Shown here: one piece after another, positions 1-8,947 of the stretch | Layout of the letters: every line of letters begins with the position of its first letter | How positions within the stretch are numbered: the first letter of the stretch is position 1 | From: a bacterium | Lineage (GTDB): Bacteria > Bdellovibrionota_C > UBA2361 > OMII01 | Assembly: GCA_017853605.1 (NCBI GenBank) | Contig: JAFMJG010000015.1 | Location: 1-33,667 of the forward strand | Direction of reading: 5' to 3' | DNA length: 33,667 bases | Notes under the pieces: generated by a model | The model's database searches: none | What the model was told of the DNA's origin: nothing | Seen by the model: only the letters and a program-made list of their open reading frames with translations | Program-made: the position numbers and the translations under genes

Positions 1-69
1 GCAAGTGTTCCCGCGAGGCACTACAGTTGGCCAGGGGCGGCAGCCAGACGACTTTCGAGGATCGCACGA

Positions 70-1083
70 ATGAGGAAAGTTTCCAAAAAGCCGGTGATTG
101 CCATTGCTGGGGCTACTGGGCTCGTTGGCAGTGAGATGCTTGTCGTTTTGGCGGAGCGGAATGTGCCATGCGCACAGCTCAAGCTGCTTGCGTCGAAAGA
201 CTCCGCCGGGGAGGTCTACAAGTTCCACGACCAAGAGGTAGAGGTGGAGACCCTGACTCCCGAGAGTTTCGCGGGGGTTGATATCGCCCTGTTTGGCACT
301 TCAGCGGAGATCTCTGCCTCGTTTGTGCCGCAAGCCGTTCAGGCTGGGGCTGTGTGCATCGATAACTCCAGCTTTTTTCGCATGAAGCCGGAGGTCCCGC
401 TGGTAGTCCCTGAAGTGAACTTCAGCTCGATCGGCGAGGGCAGCTCGATTATCGCCAACCCGAACTGCTCAACTATCCAGCTCGTGCCGGTGCTCAAAGT
501 CGTGCATGAAATAGCGGGCCTCCGGCATGTGGTTGTTTCGACGTACCAGTCGGTGTCCGGCGCTGGCAAGGCTGCCCTTGATGAGCTTTGGGGACAGACG
601 CTTGCAATCTTCAATCAGCAGGAGTTCGCGCAAGAGGAGTTCCAGCACCAGATCGCCTTCAACTGCATCCCCCAAATTGATGTTTTTCTTGATGATGGCT
701 TCACTAAAGAGGAGCACAAGATCATCCAGGAGAGCCGAAAGATTTTGGGCCTTCCGGACTTGCGAATCACAGCCACGGCGGTTCGGGTTCCAGTATTTTA
801 CGGGCATGGCGAGAGCGTTTTTATAGAGACCGAAAAGCCTTTCGAATTGGCGGAGCTTTCTAGGCGGCTCGAGCATGCGCCAGGGATCTCCCTCCGGGGC
901 GGACATGAGGACTTTCCCATGCAGTGCGACGTGGCGGGCACCGATGATGTCCATGTGGGACGGTTGAGGCGGGATGCTTCTGTGCCGAATGGGATCAGCT
1001 TGTGGGTGGTTGCTGACAATGTGCGCAAAGGTGCTGCGGTCAACGCAGTGCAGATCGCAGAGCGGCTGATCGCCTCATCCTAG
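70..1083 (+). CDS. asd: Aspartate-semialdehyde dehydrogenase
   Basis: N-terminal Rossmann motif IAIAGATGLVGSEML and active-site NPNCSTIQLVPVLK; full-length 337 aa. The frame is open to the window start, but ATG at 70 fits family length. Confidence 0.96.
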   Translation: MRKVSKKPVIAIAGATGLVGSEMLVVLAERNVPCAQLKLLASKDSAGEVYKFHDQEVEVETLTPESFAGVDIALFGTSAEISASFVPQAVQAGAVCIDNSSFFRMKPEVPLVVPEVNFSSIGEGSSIIANPNCSTIQLVPVLKVVHEIAGLRHVVVSTYQSVSGAGKAALDELWGQTLAIFNQQEFAQEEFQHQIAFNCIPQIDVFLDDGFTKEEHKIIQESRKILGLPDLRITATAVRVPVFYGHGESVFIETEKPFELAELSRRLEHAPGISLRGGHEDFPMQCDVAGTDDVHVGRLRRDASVPNGISLWVVADNVRKGAAVNAVQIAERLIASS

Positions 1084-1094
1084 CTCGGCCGTCC

Positions 1095-1874
1095 GTGGCA
1101 AACATTAAGCTCATAGTTGAGTACGACGGGGCGGGGTTTCACGGCTGGCAGAAGCAGCCCATGATGCGCACAGTCCAGGGGGAGCTTGAAAAAGCGATAA
1201 AGACAGTTACTCGGGCAGAGATATCACCCCTTCATGCGGCAGGGCGGACGGACGCTGGGGTGCATGCCCGTGGACAGGTGGTCACGTTCAAGACCGATGC
1301 TGCGGTTGACCTGTTTCGTCTTGGCCAGGGCGTGAGTCACCTGATGAAAGGTGAGCTTTCGGTGCTCTCAGCGGAGTTCGTAGATGAGGGTTTTCATCCG
1401 GGCTGGGCCGCAACCCACAAGCTGTACGAGTATCGCATCCTTTCGCGCCCCGCTCCTGCGGTGCTTGACTCCCGGCGGGTGTGGCACATCGCCCACGCGA
1501 TGGACTTGGCTGCCTTGCAGGAGAATGCCCGGGCCATCATCGGAACTCATGATTTTTCCAGCTTCCGTGACTCTGGGTGCACAGCGGCATCACCTATTAA
1601 GACCATCTTCTCGAGCTGCTTCCACGTTGAGGGTGACATTCTCGCCTACCGAGTTGTGGGAGATGGGTTCCTCAAGCAGATGGTTCGCAACATCGTAGGC
1701 ACGCTCACCGACATTGCGCGCGGCCGAATAAAGGATCGAGGGATCGAGGATATCTTGCGGGCAAGGGACAGGCGCTTGGCAGGAGTCACGGCACCCGCTC
1801 ACGGCCTGTGCATGGTTTGGGTATCTTACGGGCCGTCTCCAGACAGCTGCCCGCCATCCGAGACGGCGAGGTAA
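1095..1874 (+). CDS. truA: tRNA pseudouridine(38-40) synthase TruA
   Basis: GTG start; VEYDGAGFHGWQKQP and catalytic AAGRTDAGVHARGQV motifs. Confidence 0.96.
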   Translation: MANIKLIVEYDGAGFHGWQKQPMMRTVQGELEKAIKTVTRAEISPLHAAGRTDAGVHARGQVVTFKTDAAVDLFRLGQGVSHLMKGELSVLSAEFVDEGFHPGWAATHKLYEYRILSRPAPAVLDSRRVWHIAHAMDLAALQENARAIIGTHDFSSFRDSGCTAASPIKTIFSSCFHVEGDILAYRVVGDGFLKQMVRNIVGTLTDIARGRIKDRGIEDILRARDRRLAGVTAPAHGLCMVWVSYGPSPDSCPPSETAR

Positions 1875-2614
1875 AGACTCATAAAGAAGTTGGTGACGCG
1901 CTGCAGCAGCAGAAGCACTCCAGGGCTTCCCTGAAGGATCCAGGCCAAGAGTGGGGCAAAAATGGCAAGGTTCCAGGCGAATATGTAGAGAAGTCCCACC
2001 CCGTAGCCACCCCGAATATCGCTGATGTCTGACTGGATTGGCGAGATGTCCCGGATGTTGAGAACAAGGTCCACGCCGTAACACGTGCCGACCAGGGCGA
2101 CTGCAACAAGACGCTGGTCTCGGAGAAGAGCCAGGGCAACCAGCGCTCCCACAACGGTAAAGAGGGGCAGGATGTACGGAGCCAGGGAGATGAGGGCATT
2201 AAGATGCGCTGTCTTCTTGGTGTATGAATACACAAAGTGGCCAGAGTTCGCATCAACGCGCATCCCCTTTCGCCTGTTTCCGGCAAAGTTTGAGAGGATG
2301 GCGTGCTTCGTCTCATGAATGAACACGGACAGGCGGCCTCGAATGAAAAAGTGGCCGAGGAGCGCCCCAAAAGCCGCGGCAACGGCAAAGCACTCCAGGG
2401 CGCGGATTTCGACAGGGCGCACCTCCAGGATGGTTATCCAGGAAAGGATCAGTCCTGTTGGAAGCAGGGCAAACAAGGAAAGAAAAAAGGCGAAGCCGCC
2501 AATTGTTTCGCCTGAGGCGTCCCTCTGCGGAGCCGCAGGCTTCGTCTCAAATGTCCCTGACTGGGCAGCTGCAGCCAGCTGCTGGTCTTTGCTGTCATTC
2601 GGAGGCTTGGCCAT
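1826..2614 (-). CDS. Predicted multipass membrane metalloprotease, M50-like
   Basis: 262 aa with several hydrophobic segments; HETKH (HExxH) next to a glycine/basic stretch (NFAGNRRKGMRV) and a later NIRDISPIQSDISD motif resembling the second metal-ligand region of M50-type families. Confidence 0.62.
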   Translation of the reverse strand: MAKPPNDSKDQQLAAAAQSGTFETKPAAPQRDASGETIGGFAFFLSLFALLPTGLILSWITILEVRPVEIRALECFAVAAAFGALLGHFFIRGRLSVFIHETKHAILSNFAGNRRKGMRVDANSGHFVYSYTKKTAHLNALISLAPYILPLFTVVGALVALALLRDQRLVAVALVGTCYGVDLVLNIRDISPIQSDISDIRGGYGVGLLYIFAWNLAIFAPLLAWILQGSPGVLLLLQRVTNFFMSLYLAVSDGGQLSGDGP

Positions 2615-2683
2615 ACAGAGTTCGCTGCTCTCTAGTCTCCCGAGTATCGCCGATGCACAAGGGCGAAAAAACCCCCAAACTCC

Positions 2684-4612
2684 TCAACGATTCTGAGGGG
2701 CCTTGCCACCCTGATTCGGCGCCTTCTTTGAGTCGCCATCGGAAGAGGGGCCCAGGCCAAAAATGCCCCCGACAATGCCAAGCGCCTCTTTGGGCAGATT
2801 CGTGATGGTGCCGGTCAGGAGCTTCGTGACATCGGGAAGGACGGCCAACATCGGCGGCCGCCCCCGTATTACAACCGGCACTACCAGCTGCTGGGCGGAG
2901 TTAAGGGCACGGTTGAGCCCCTTGAACGACTTTACCAGACCCATCGAGAGGTCCGGCGAGAACGTGAAGGTGGATGAGATGTCTAGGCTGCCATCCCGCG
3001 AGACGGTGCCGTCCACTGTGAATGAGCACATATCGCTGACCACATTCACTCCCTTTAGGGTGGTTTGCCCTTGAGCCACTGAAAAGGAGCCGCTGAGCTC
3101 ATAAATAGCGGTATCATTTGCGGTCGCGCGCCCCTTGTACTTCTCCGGCACGCCGCTCGAGAGGAGCCCCGCAAACACTGGGATGGAGGAGAGTTGATTG
3201 AGCACGGCCATCGGCAGGTTGTTCCCCTTGAGCACGCCGTCCGTGATCAGCATCGTTCCATCTGTCTTGAGGGTCTGGGCAAGCGAGCCATCCGCCGTGC
3301 CCGAAACGCTCCCAGAGAGGGATTTTAGGGTCCCAGTGAAGGTCTGCGAGAGGGAGGGTGACGTAAAGGCATCAAAGGCCTTGGTGAGATCGATAGCCGA
3401 GGCATTTATGGGTGAGGAAAATGCCGCCGGCTGGCCGAGCGAGAGCCTTACAGGAGCTGCAACGGAGCCCCCGAAGCCCCGCACGATCAGCTTTGAGAAT
3501 TCCAGGCCCTTCGCCGTGAGCAAGGCACTGGCATCGATGTTCAATGGGGCGTTGTTTGAGAGCAAAGAGAGGTTTTGTGCGTCAATTCGCAGGGTGTTGA
3601 CAGGGCCGGACGCCGAGATCGTGCCATTCATCGCCGAGAGCGACTGGCTGGGGGAGAGATGCGCTGAAACATTGACTCCAGAGACCGAACCGTTCAGCAC
3701 AGGCGGCTGGCCTTTTGAGAGGGCAACAGAGCCTTGAAGGCGCACCTTTCCGCCCGGCCGCACTGCGTGAAGCGCGGGGAGCATTCGCGTGAGCTCGGGC
3801 GCTAGCAGCCCAAGGTCGATTGAGTCTGAGGAGAGGGTAAACTGCCCGCCTCCCGCCGGGTCCGTCTTGCCGGCCGCGGAAAGGGATCCCGCCTTACCTG
3901 ACAGTGACAGCGACGGAATGTCAATGCTTCCGCTTTCACCGGCGAATGACACGTCTCGCGCAGACACCTGAAGCGGGTGGTCCTCGTTGAGCGATGCGCT
4001 GGCGAGCAGTTCCGGAACGCTAATCGATGCTCCTTGTATGACGACCCCGGCATCAATCTCGACGCTCTTGACGACCAGCGGAGGCCCTTTAGGGGAGAGA
4101 GTTGCCGTCAGTGTGCCGTCATGGACCAGCACCCTCTGAATAGCGAGGCTGTACTTGGCCGGTGCAGGAGCGCTCGCCGCAGCCGGCGGACCTCCGGGAA
4201 CGGCCCTCTGCCCGGGGCCGGCATCATTGCCCAGCCCTTGGATCGAGATCTGCCCATTAGCCTGCACAAGGCGCACATCTGGTGAGTCGAGAATAATTTC
4301 ACGAAATACCAGCTGTTTCGAGAGAAGGGGCCGGAGCTCAGCGCCGACGCGCAAAGCCTTGAGCGATAGTCCCCCAGTGCCACCGGTGGCATCTCGGACC
4401 GCCAAATCCTGCACGTACAGCTCAATTGAGGGGAAGAGCGACACCTCCACGGAGGCAAAAGACACGGGCGCCTTAAGGGCGTCGGAGAGCTGGCGCTCAA
4501 TATCCCCCTTGTGCGACTGAACGAGCGAATTCGCGTATGATACGAGCATCGCTGCACACGAGACGACAACCACGATCAGGATAGCGAGGGCAGCGATAAG
4601 TTTCTTGAGCAT
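2684..4612 (-). CDS. AsmA-family protein (inner-membrane-anchored, periplasmic)
   Basis: Starting at internal ATG 4612 gives MLKKLIAALAILIVVVVSCAAMLV (TM anchor) followed by AsmA-like IERQLSDALKAPVSFASVEVSLFPSIELYVQDLAV. The longer ORF to 4729 adds a polar, unlikely N-terminus. Confidence 0.82.
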   Translation of the reverse strand: MLKKLIAALAILIVVVVSCAAMLVSYANSLVQSHKGDIERQLSDALKAPVSFASVEVSLFPSIELYVQDLAVRDATGGTGGLSLKALRVGAELRPLLSKQLVFREIILDSPDVRLVQANGQISIQGLGNDAGPGQRAVPGGPPAAASAPAPAKYSLAIQRVLVHDGTLTATLSPKGPPLVVKSVEIDAGVVIQGASISVPELLASASLNEDHPLQVSARDVSFAGESGSIDIPSLSLSGKAGSLSAAGKTDPAGGGQFTLSSDSIDLGLLAPELTRMLPALHAVRPGGKVRLQGSVALSKGQPPVLNGSVSGVNVSAHLSPSQSLSAMNGTISASGPVNTLRIDAQNLSLLSNNAPLNIDASALLTAKGLEFSKLIVRGFGGSVAAPVRLSLGQPAAFSSPINASAIDLTKAFDAFTSPSLSQTFTGTLKSLSGSVSGTADGSLAQTLKTDGTMLITDGVLKGNNLPMAVLNQLSSIPVFAGLLSSGVPEKYKGRATANDTAIYELSGSFSVAQGQTTLKGVNVVSDMCSFTVDGTVSRDGSLDISSTFTFSPDLSMGLVKSFKGLNRALNSAQQLVVPVVIRGRPPMLAVLPDVTKLLTGTITNLPKEALGIVGGIFGLGPSSDGDSKKAPNQGGKAPQNR

Positions 4613-4817
4613 ATGAGAGTTGCTACTCCGGGAATTCGAGACAGCGCACTTCGGCTTCCTCGCTTTTAGGTGTTTTGCGCCCCGAAGGATACGGACAACC
4701 TTGCTGGGGCGCAAGAAAGGTCCATGCAAATCGGCACCTTAACTGGCGCTGCTATACGACTGGCCGATAAATAGGGTAGAACCTGTTGTCCTAATTGCTT
4801 AGAGAGAAGAGGCATCT

Positions 4818-5987
4818 ATGCCCCTTAGGGTTGTTATCAGTGCGGGAGAGGTGTCCGGTGACCAGCACCTAGGACGGGTAGTGGAGAGTCTCCGGAGGTT
4901 GAGGCCTGATGCTGAGGTGCGTGGCATGGGTGGGCCGGGTTGCCGCGCCGCCGGGGCCGAGCTTGTCGTGGACTGCTACAAGTCCGGCACCGCTATGGGT
5001 TTTCTTGAGATTTTTCGCTCCCTGAGAGGTATCTTCAGCTCCTTTTCGTCGATGCGCGGCCTCATCAGGCAGTGGAAGCCGCAGCTGGTGATCCTTGTTG
5101 ACTACCCTGACTTCAACCTTCGGCTGGCGAAAGTAGCCCGAGAAGAGGGCGCCAAGGTGCTTTACTACATCCCCCCTAAGGTCTGGGCCTGGCGCTCAGG
5201 GCGCGTGGAGCGCATCCGGGAGCGAGTGGATCACGTAGCCACCATCTTTCCCTTCGAGGCGCCGTGGTTCCGGGAGCGGGGCTACCAGCCGGTGTCGTAT
5301 GTTGGGCACCCACTCACTGACCAGGTTCGGGAACCTGGGGGGCCGGGACAAAGGGGAGGAGACCTGCTGTTCATGCCGGGCAGCCGAAAATTTGAGATCG
5401 AGCGGATGCTCGTTCCGATGCTCAAGGCGTTCCAGCGATTTCGGCGGGAGAGGCCCGGCCTTCGCGCAACAGTCATGCTTGCGGACAACATGTCCGAAGC
5501 ATGGGCCCGTGACCAGGCTGCTGCGGCAGTAAGCGCGGAGACTTTGCAGGCAATCGACTGGAAGAAAGGGCACGGGATCGAGGAGATGCGGAAGGCGCGA
5601 GCGGCTATCCTCAAGTCTGGCACCTGCAACCTTGAGGGGGCGATTGCGGGATTGCCGTTCGTGTGCGTGTACAGTGGCACCCTCTTGGCCAAGATGATAG
5701 TTTCCACGTTCGTTAGGCTGAAGGAGTACTCCCCCGTAAACGTGATGAAGCCAGGGACGGTTCGTGAGCTAATCAGGGTCAAGCACGACGAGGAAGAGCT
5801 CGAGCGTGAGCTGTCGCGGATATACGAGGAGGGCCCTGTCCGCCAGAAGATGATTGAGGACCTCGGCCAGGTGAGAGACGAGCTGTTCAGCTTTCAGCAC
5901 TCCACCGGGGACATGGACACCGTGGCGGGGCGCGTGGCGGATCTCGCTGCCCAGCTTGGAGCAGCTCAAGGGAGGGGCGCTGCGTGA
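4818..5987 (+). CDS. lpxB: Lipid-A-disaccharide synthase
   Basis: ISAGEVSGDQHLGRVVESLR, MGGPGCRAAGAEL, PPKVWAWRSGRVERIRERVDHVATIFPFE, YVGHPL motifs. Confidence 0.96.
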   Translation: MPLRVVISAGEVSGDQHLGRVVESLRRLRPDAEVRGMGGPGCRAAGAELVVDCYKSGTAMGFLEIFRSLRGIFSSFSSMRGLIRQWKPQLVILVDYPDFNLRLAKVAREEGAKVLYYIPPKVWAWRSGRVERIRERVDHVATIFPFEAPWFRERGYQPVSYVGHPLTDQVREPGGPGQRGGDLLFMPGSRKFEIERMLVPMLKAFQRFRRERPGLRATVMLADNMSEAWARDQAAAAVSAETLQAIDWKKGHGIEEMRKARAAILKSGTCNLEGAIAGLPFVCVYSGTLLAKMIVSTFVRLKEYSPVNVMKPGTVRELIRVKHDEEELERELSRIYEEGPVRQKMIEDLGQVRDELFSFQHSTGDMDTVAGRVADLAAQLGAAQGRGAA

Positions 5988-7747
5988 CCCTATACCGAAG
6001 AATTTTCCGCTACCTTAGGCCGCATCGGGCGCCGTTCTTGGTTGCCCTTCTGGCGATGGTCGCTTTCGGCGCGACGGACCCGGTTGTGCCGTACCTTGTA
6101 AAGAGGATTCTCGATGGCGTGTTCGGTGGCGGGCAGGCGGATCTGTTGTGGCAGCTCCCCTACGTAATCGTTGGATTCGCTGCTTTCCGGGCCCTGTGTG
6201 ATTTTGTGCAGCAATACTTGATGGCAGCTGTTGGCCACCGGGTGACGGAGCAGCTTCGCAATGATGTCAACCGGCACGTGCTGTCTCTCTCTCCCGATTT
6301 TTTTGTTAGGCATTCCTCCGGTGAACTGCTGTCCCGGGTCACCTCTGACGTTCTCCTGATACGGTCGCTCCTCACTGACTCGACAGCGGCAATTATCCGC
6401 GACTCAATTCGGCTCGTGTTTCTCCTCGGCTACTGTATCTACTCTGACCCAACCCTCTCTCTCATCTCTGCAATCTTCTTCCCGATTGCCGGATGGCCAA
6501 TTGCGCGGCTGGGGAAGCGGCTGCGACGGCTAAGCAAGAGGGGGCAGGATGCGATAGGGCAGCTGTCTGCGCTCTTTCAGGAGAGCATGCAGGGACACCG
6601 TGTGGTGAAGATCTTCTCGCGCGAGGAGTTCGAGCAGCAGCGATTCGAGCGTGGCAACCGTGAGCTCACAAAAACCTTCATCCGTTCGGAGCGAGTCAAG
6701 GCCCTTACAGGACCGATAAACGAGTGCTTGGCGAGCGTGGTGATATCCGGCGTTCTGGTATACGGCGGCTACTCGGTAATGTCGGGGGCAAGGAGTGCGG
6801 GCGACTTCATATCGTTTCTAGTGTCCGTCTTCCTGATGTATGAGCCCTTTAAGAAGCTGACCCGGGTCAATTCCACGGTGCAGCAGGGCTTGGCAGGCGC
6901 CCAGCGCATCTTCGAGATTCTTGACACCCCGCCTACTATAGAGGAGCCGCGAGAGCCGCTCCCCCTGCCGGCGGGCTGCGAAGTCGTCTTTGACCGGGTC
7001 AGTTTCAGCTATCCTGCGCGGGGTCCAGGAGAGGAGCCAACCCGAGCGCTGTGTGACATCTCGCTGGTAATACCTGAAGGCAAGAAGGTGGCCCTCGTGG
7101 GGTTCTCCGGGTCCGGCAAAAGCACCCTGGTGGATCTAGTGCCGCGGTTTATTGACCCAACCCAAGGGCGCATCACCATGGGGGGAATCGATGTCAGGAA
7201 TCTTGGCTTGGCGGGGCTTCGGTCAAAAATTGCTGCGGTCGGCCAGCATACCTTCCTGTTCAACGACACGGTGTACAACAACATTGCGTATGGAAACCCT
7301 GCAGCGACTGAAGCCCAGGTGAAAGCGGCGGCACAAGCCGCCTTCGCCATGGACTTCATCGAGAGGCTGCCGTCGGGCTTCTTCACCCTGGTTGGTGAGG
7401 GGGGGATGACGCTTTCTGGGGGCGAACGCCAGAGGCTAGCAATTGCGCGCGCCATTCTTAAGAATGCCCCGATTCTCATCCTAGATGAGGCAACGGCTTC
7501 TCTCGATAACAGGTCTGAGCGGGAGGTTCAGATGGCTATTGAGGCCCTCGAGCAGGGCCGCACGAGCATCATCATTGCGCATCGCTTGTCGACTGTTAGG
7601 GATGCAGACGTAATCGTTGTCATGAGCGGGGGGCGGATAGTGGAGCAGGGGAGCCACGAGGAGCTGCTGCGCAGGGGGTCAGAGTATTCGCGCTTGCACG
7701 CCCTCCAGTTCCGTGACGCTGATGTTGGCGCGGAGAGCGTCAATTAG
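5984..7747 (+). CDS. msbA: Lipid A/ABC exporter (transmembrane plus ATPase)
   Basis: GTG start overlapping the lpxB stop by 4 nt; Walker A GFSGSGKST, signature LSGGERQRLAIARA, Walker B ILILDEATASLD; lipid A gene context. Confidence 0.92.
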   Translation: MTLYRRIFRYLRPHRAPFLVALLAMVAFGATDPVVPYLVKRILDGVFGGGQADLLWQLPYVIVGFAAFRALCDFVQQYLMAAVGHRVTEQLRNDVNRHVLSLSPDFFVRHSSGELLSRVTSDVLLIRSLLTDSTAAIIRDSIRLVFLLGYCIYSDPTLSLISAIFFPIAGWPIARLGKRLRRLSKRGQDAIGQLSALFQESMQGHRVVKIFSREEFEQQRFERGNRELTKTFIRSERVKALTGPINECLASVVISGVLVYGGYSVMSGARSAGDFISFLVSVFLMYEPFKKLTRVNSTVQQGLAGAQRIFEILDTPPTIEEPREPLPLPAGCEVVFDRVSFSYPARGPGEEPTRALCDISLVIPEGKKVALVGFSGSGKSTLVDLVPRFIDPTQGRITMGGIDVRNLGLAGLRSKIAAVGQHTFLFNDTVYNNIAYGNPAATEAQVKAAAQAAFAMDFIERLPSGFFTLVGEGGMTLSGGERQRLAIARAILKNAPILILDEATASLDNRSEREVQMAIEALEQGRTSIIIAHRLSTVRDADVIVVMSGGRIVEQGSHEELLRRGSEYSRLHALQFRDADVGAESVN

Positions 7748-7792
7748 GCGGTGTTTGGGCAACCGTTGAGGCCCGTTTCCGATTAAGGGGGC

Positions 7793-8173
7793 ATGAAGTG
7801 CCTTGCGGGCGTCCCGCTCTCTATCGTCTTTGTGGTTTCGCTTGCGTATGCCAAGCCGCGAGCGTTGGGAGCTAGAGCACCGAGCACCTCAGGGCATGCT
7901 GCCCTTCGCGTAAAGGACCTTATGGTTGTCCAAGGCAGGTCTCGGGGGAGGCCGGAGCTGCTCAGCGTAAGCGTAGTCATCCTAAACGCCGGCCGGGTAG
8001 AGGCCTCTGGCATTCAGGCCGTGGCAAAGGTTCCGGGAGGTGGGCGGATCGTCCTGCGAGGCCCGAGGGCGCTTCCTCCGGCCGCTCGGGCGGTGTACTA
8101 CACCTCGTCTCGGGCGATAGTCTCTGGCCGGGGCAGCGTTGAAGTGGAGGCCCTTTGCGCGTCCTGCCGCTAG
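7793..8173 (+). CDS. Small secreted protein of unknown function
   Basis: ATG start, hydrophobic signal-like N-terminus MKCLAGVPLSIVFVVSLAYA, then beta-rich sequence; sits co-directionally between msbA and the acyltransferase gene; C-terminus CASCR. Confidence 0.6.
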   Translation: MKCLAGVPLSIVFVVSLAYAKPRALGARAPSTSGHAALRVKDLMVVQGRSRGRPELLSVSVVILNAGRVEASGIQAVAKVPGGGRIVLRGPRALPPAARAVYYTSSRAIVSGRGSVEVEALCASCR

Positions 8174-8269
8174 CCTAGGGACGCCGCTGTTTTTGGGAGG
8201 GAGCCCCCGCTTTCCCGGGGCCCTGAAGGGCTTTTGACGTCCAGGCAGCAGGTAGTTAGACTCCATGTC

Positions 8270-8947
8270 ATGGGAAGGGGCGGAATTCTGTCGGGGTTAA
8301 AGATGGTTGTGCTCGGCAGCTTGGCAGCCCTCGTAATCAAGGTGCTGCGGGGCACCATTCGTTGGCAGTACGTGGGCTTTCCCGACGCCCCCATGGATGC
8401 GGGTGCCCCCCCGGCTGTGTTCGCGTTTTGGCATGGACGGATGCTCATGCTGCTCGAACCGTATTGGCGGCTGCGGGGCAGGAAACGCGCGAGGCGGTCA
8501 TACATGCTCATTAGCCGCCATGGCGATGGGCGGCTAATAGCTTTTGCTATCCGGCTTCTTGGGCTTCACTCCATTGCGGGCTCCTCAAGCCGGGGAGGCC
8601 TGTCAGCGCTGCGGGAGCTCATTCGGCGGGTCGAGGATGGGTCCGATGTTGGCTTTACGCCGGACGGCCCGCGCGGCCCGCGCTACTCCTGCAAAGTTGG
8701 CGTGGTAGCGGTTGCCCAAAGCAGTGGGGCGCCGGTATTCCCCCTCTCATACTCCGTCGAAAATAGATGGCAGCTCTCTTCCTGGGATGAGATGATCATT
8801 CCCCGTCCATTCTCCCGGGGCGTGGTCGTCTTGGGCCAGCCTATCGTTGTCGCCCCGGACGAGGATCAGGAAGCAGCCAGAGCCCGGGTGCAGGAGGCCC
8901 TCAATGATATCACGCTCCAAGCAGATAGGTTTTGGGATGGCTCTTAG
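8270..8947 (+). CDS. DUF374 / lysophospholipid acyltransferase family protein
   Basis: FAFWHGRMLMLL, LISRHGDGRLIAFAIRLLG, RGGLSALRELIRRVEDGSDVGFTPDGPRGPRY, typical of DUF374. ATG 8270 preferred over the TTG at 8234. Confidence 0.88.
   Translation: MGRGGILSGLKMVVLGSLAALVIKVLRGTIRWQYVGFPDAPMDAGAPPAVFAFWHGRMLMLLEPYWRLRGRKRARRSYMLISRHGDGRLIAFAIRLLGLHSIAGSSSRGGLSALRELIRRVEDGSDVGFTPDGPRGPRYSCKVGVVAVAQSSGAPVFPLSYSVENRWQLSSWDEMIIPRPFSRGVVVLGQPIVVAPDEDQEAARARVQEALNDITLQADRFWDGS

Noticed and set aside
469-954. 161-aa minus-strand ORF within asd
   Set aside because: Fully embedded antisense to a clear asd gene.
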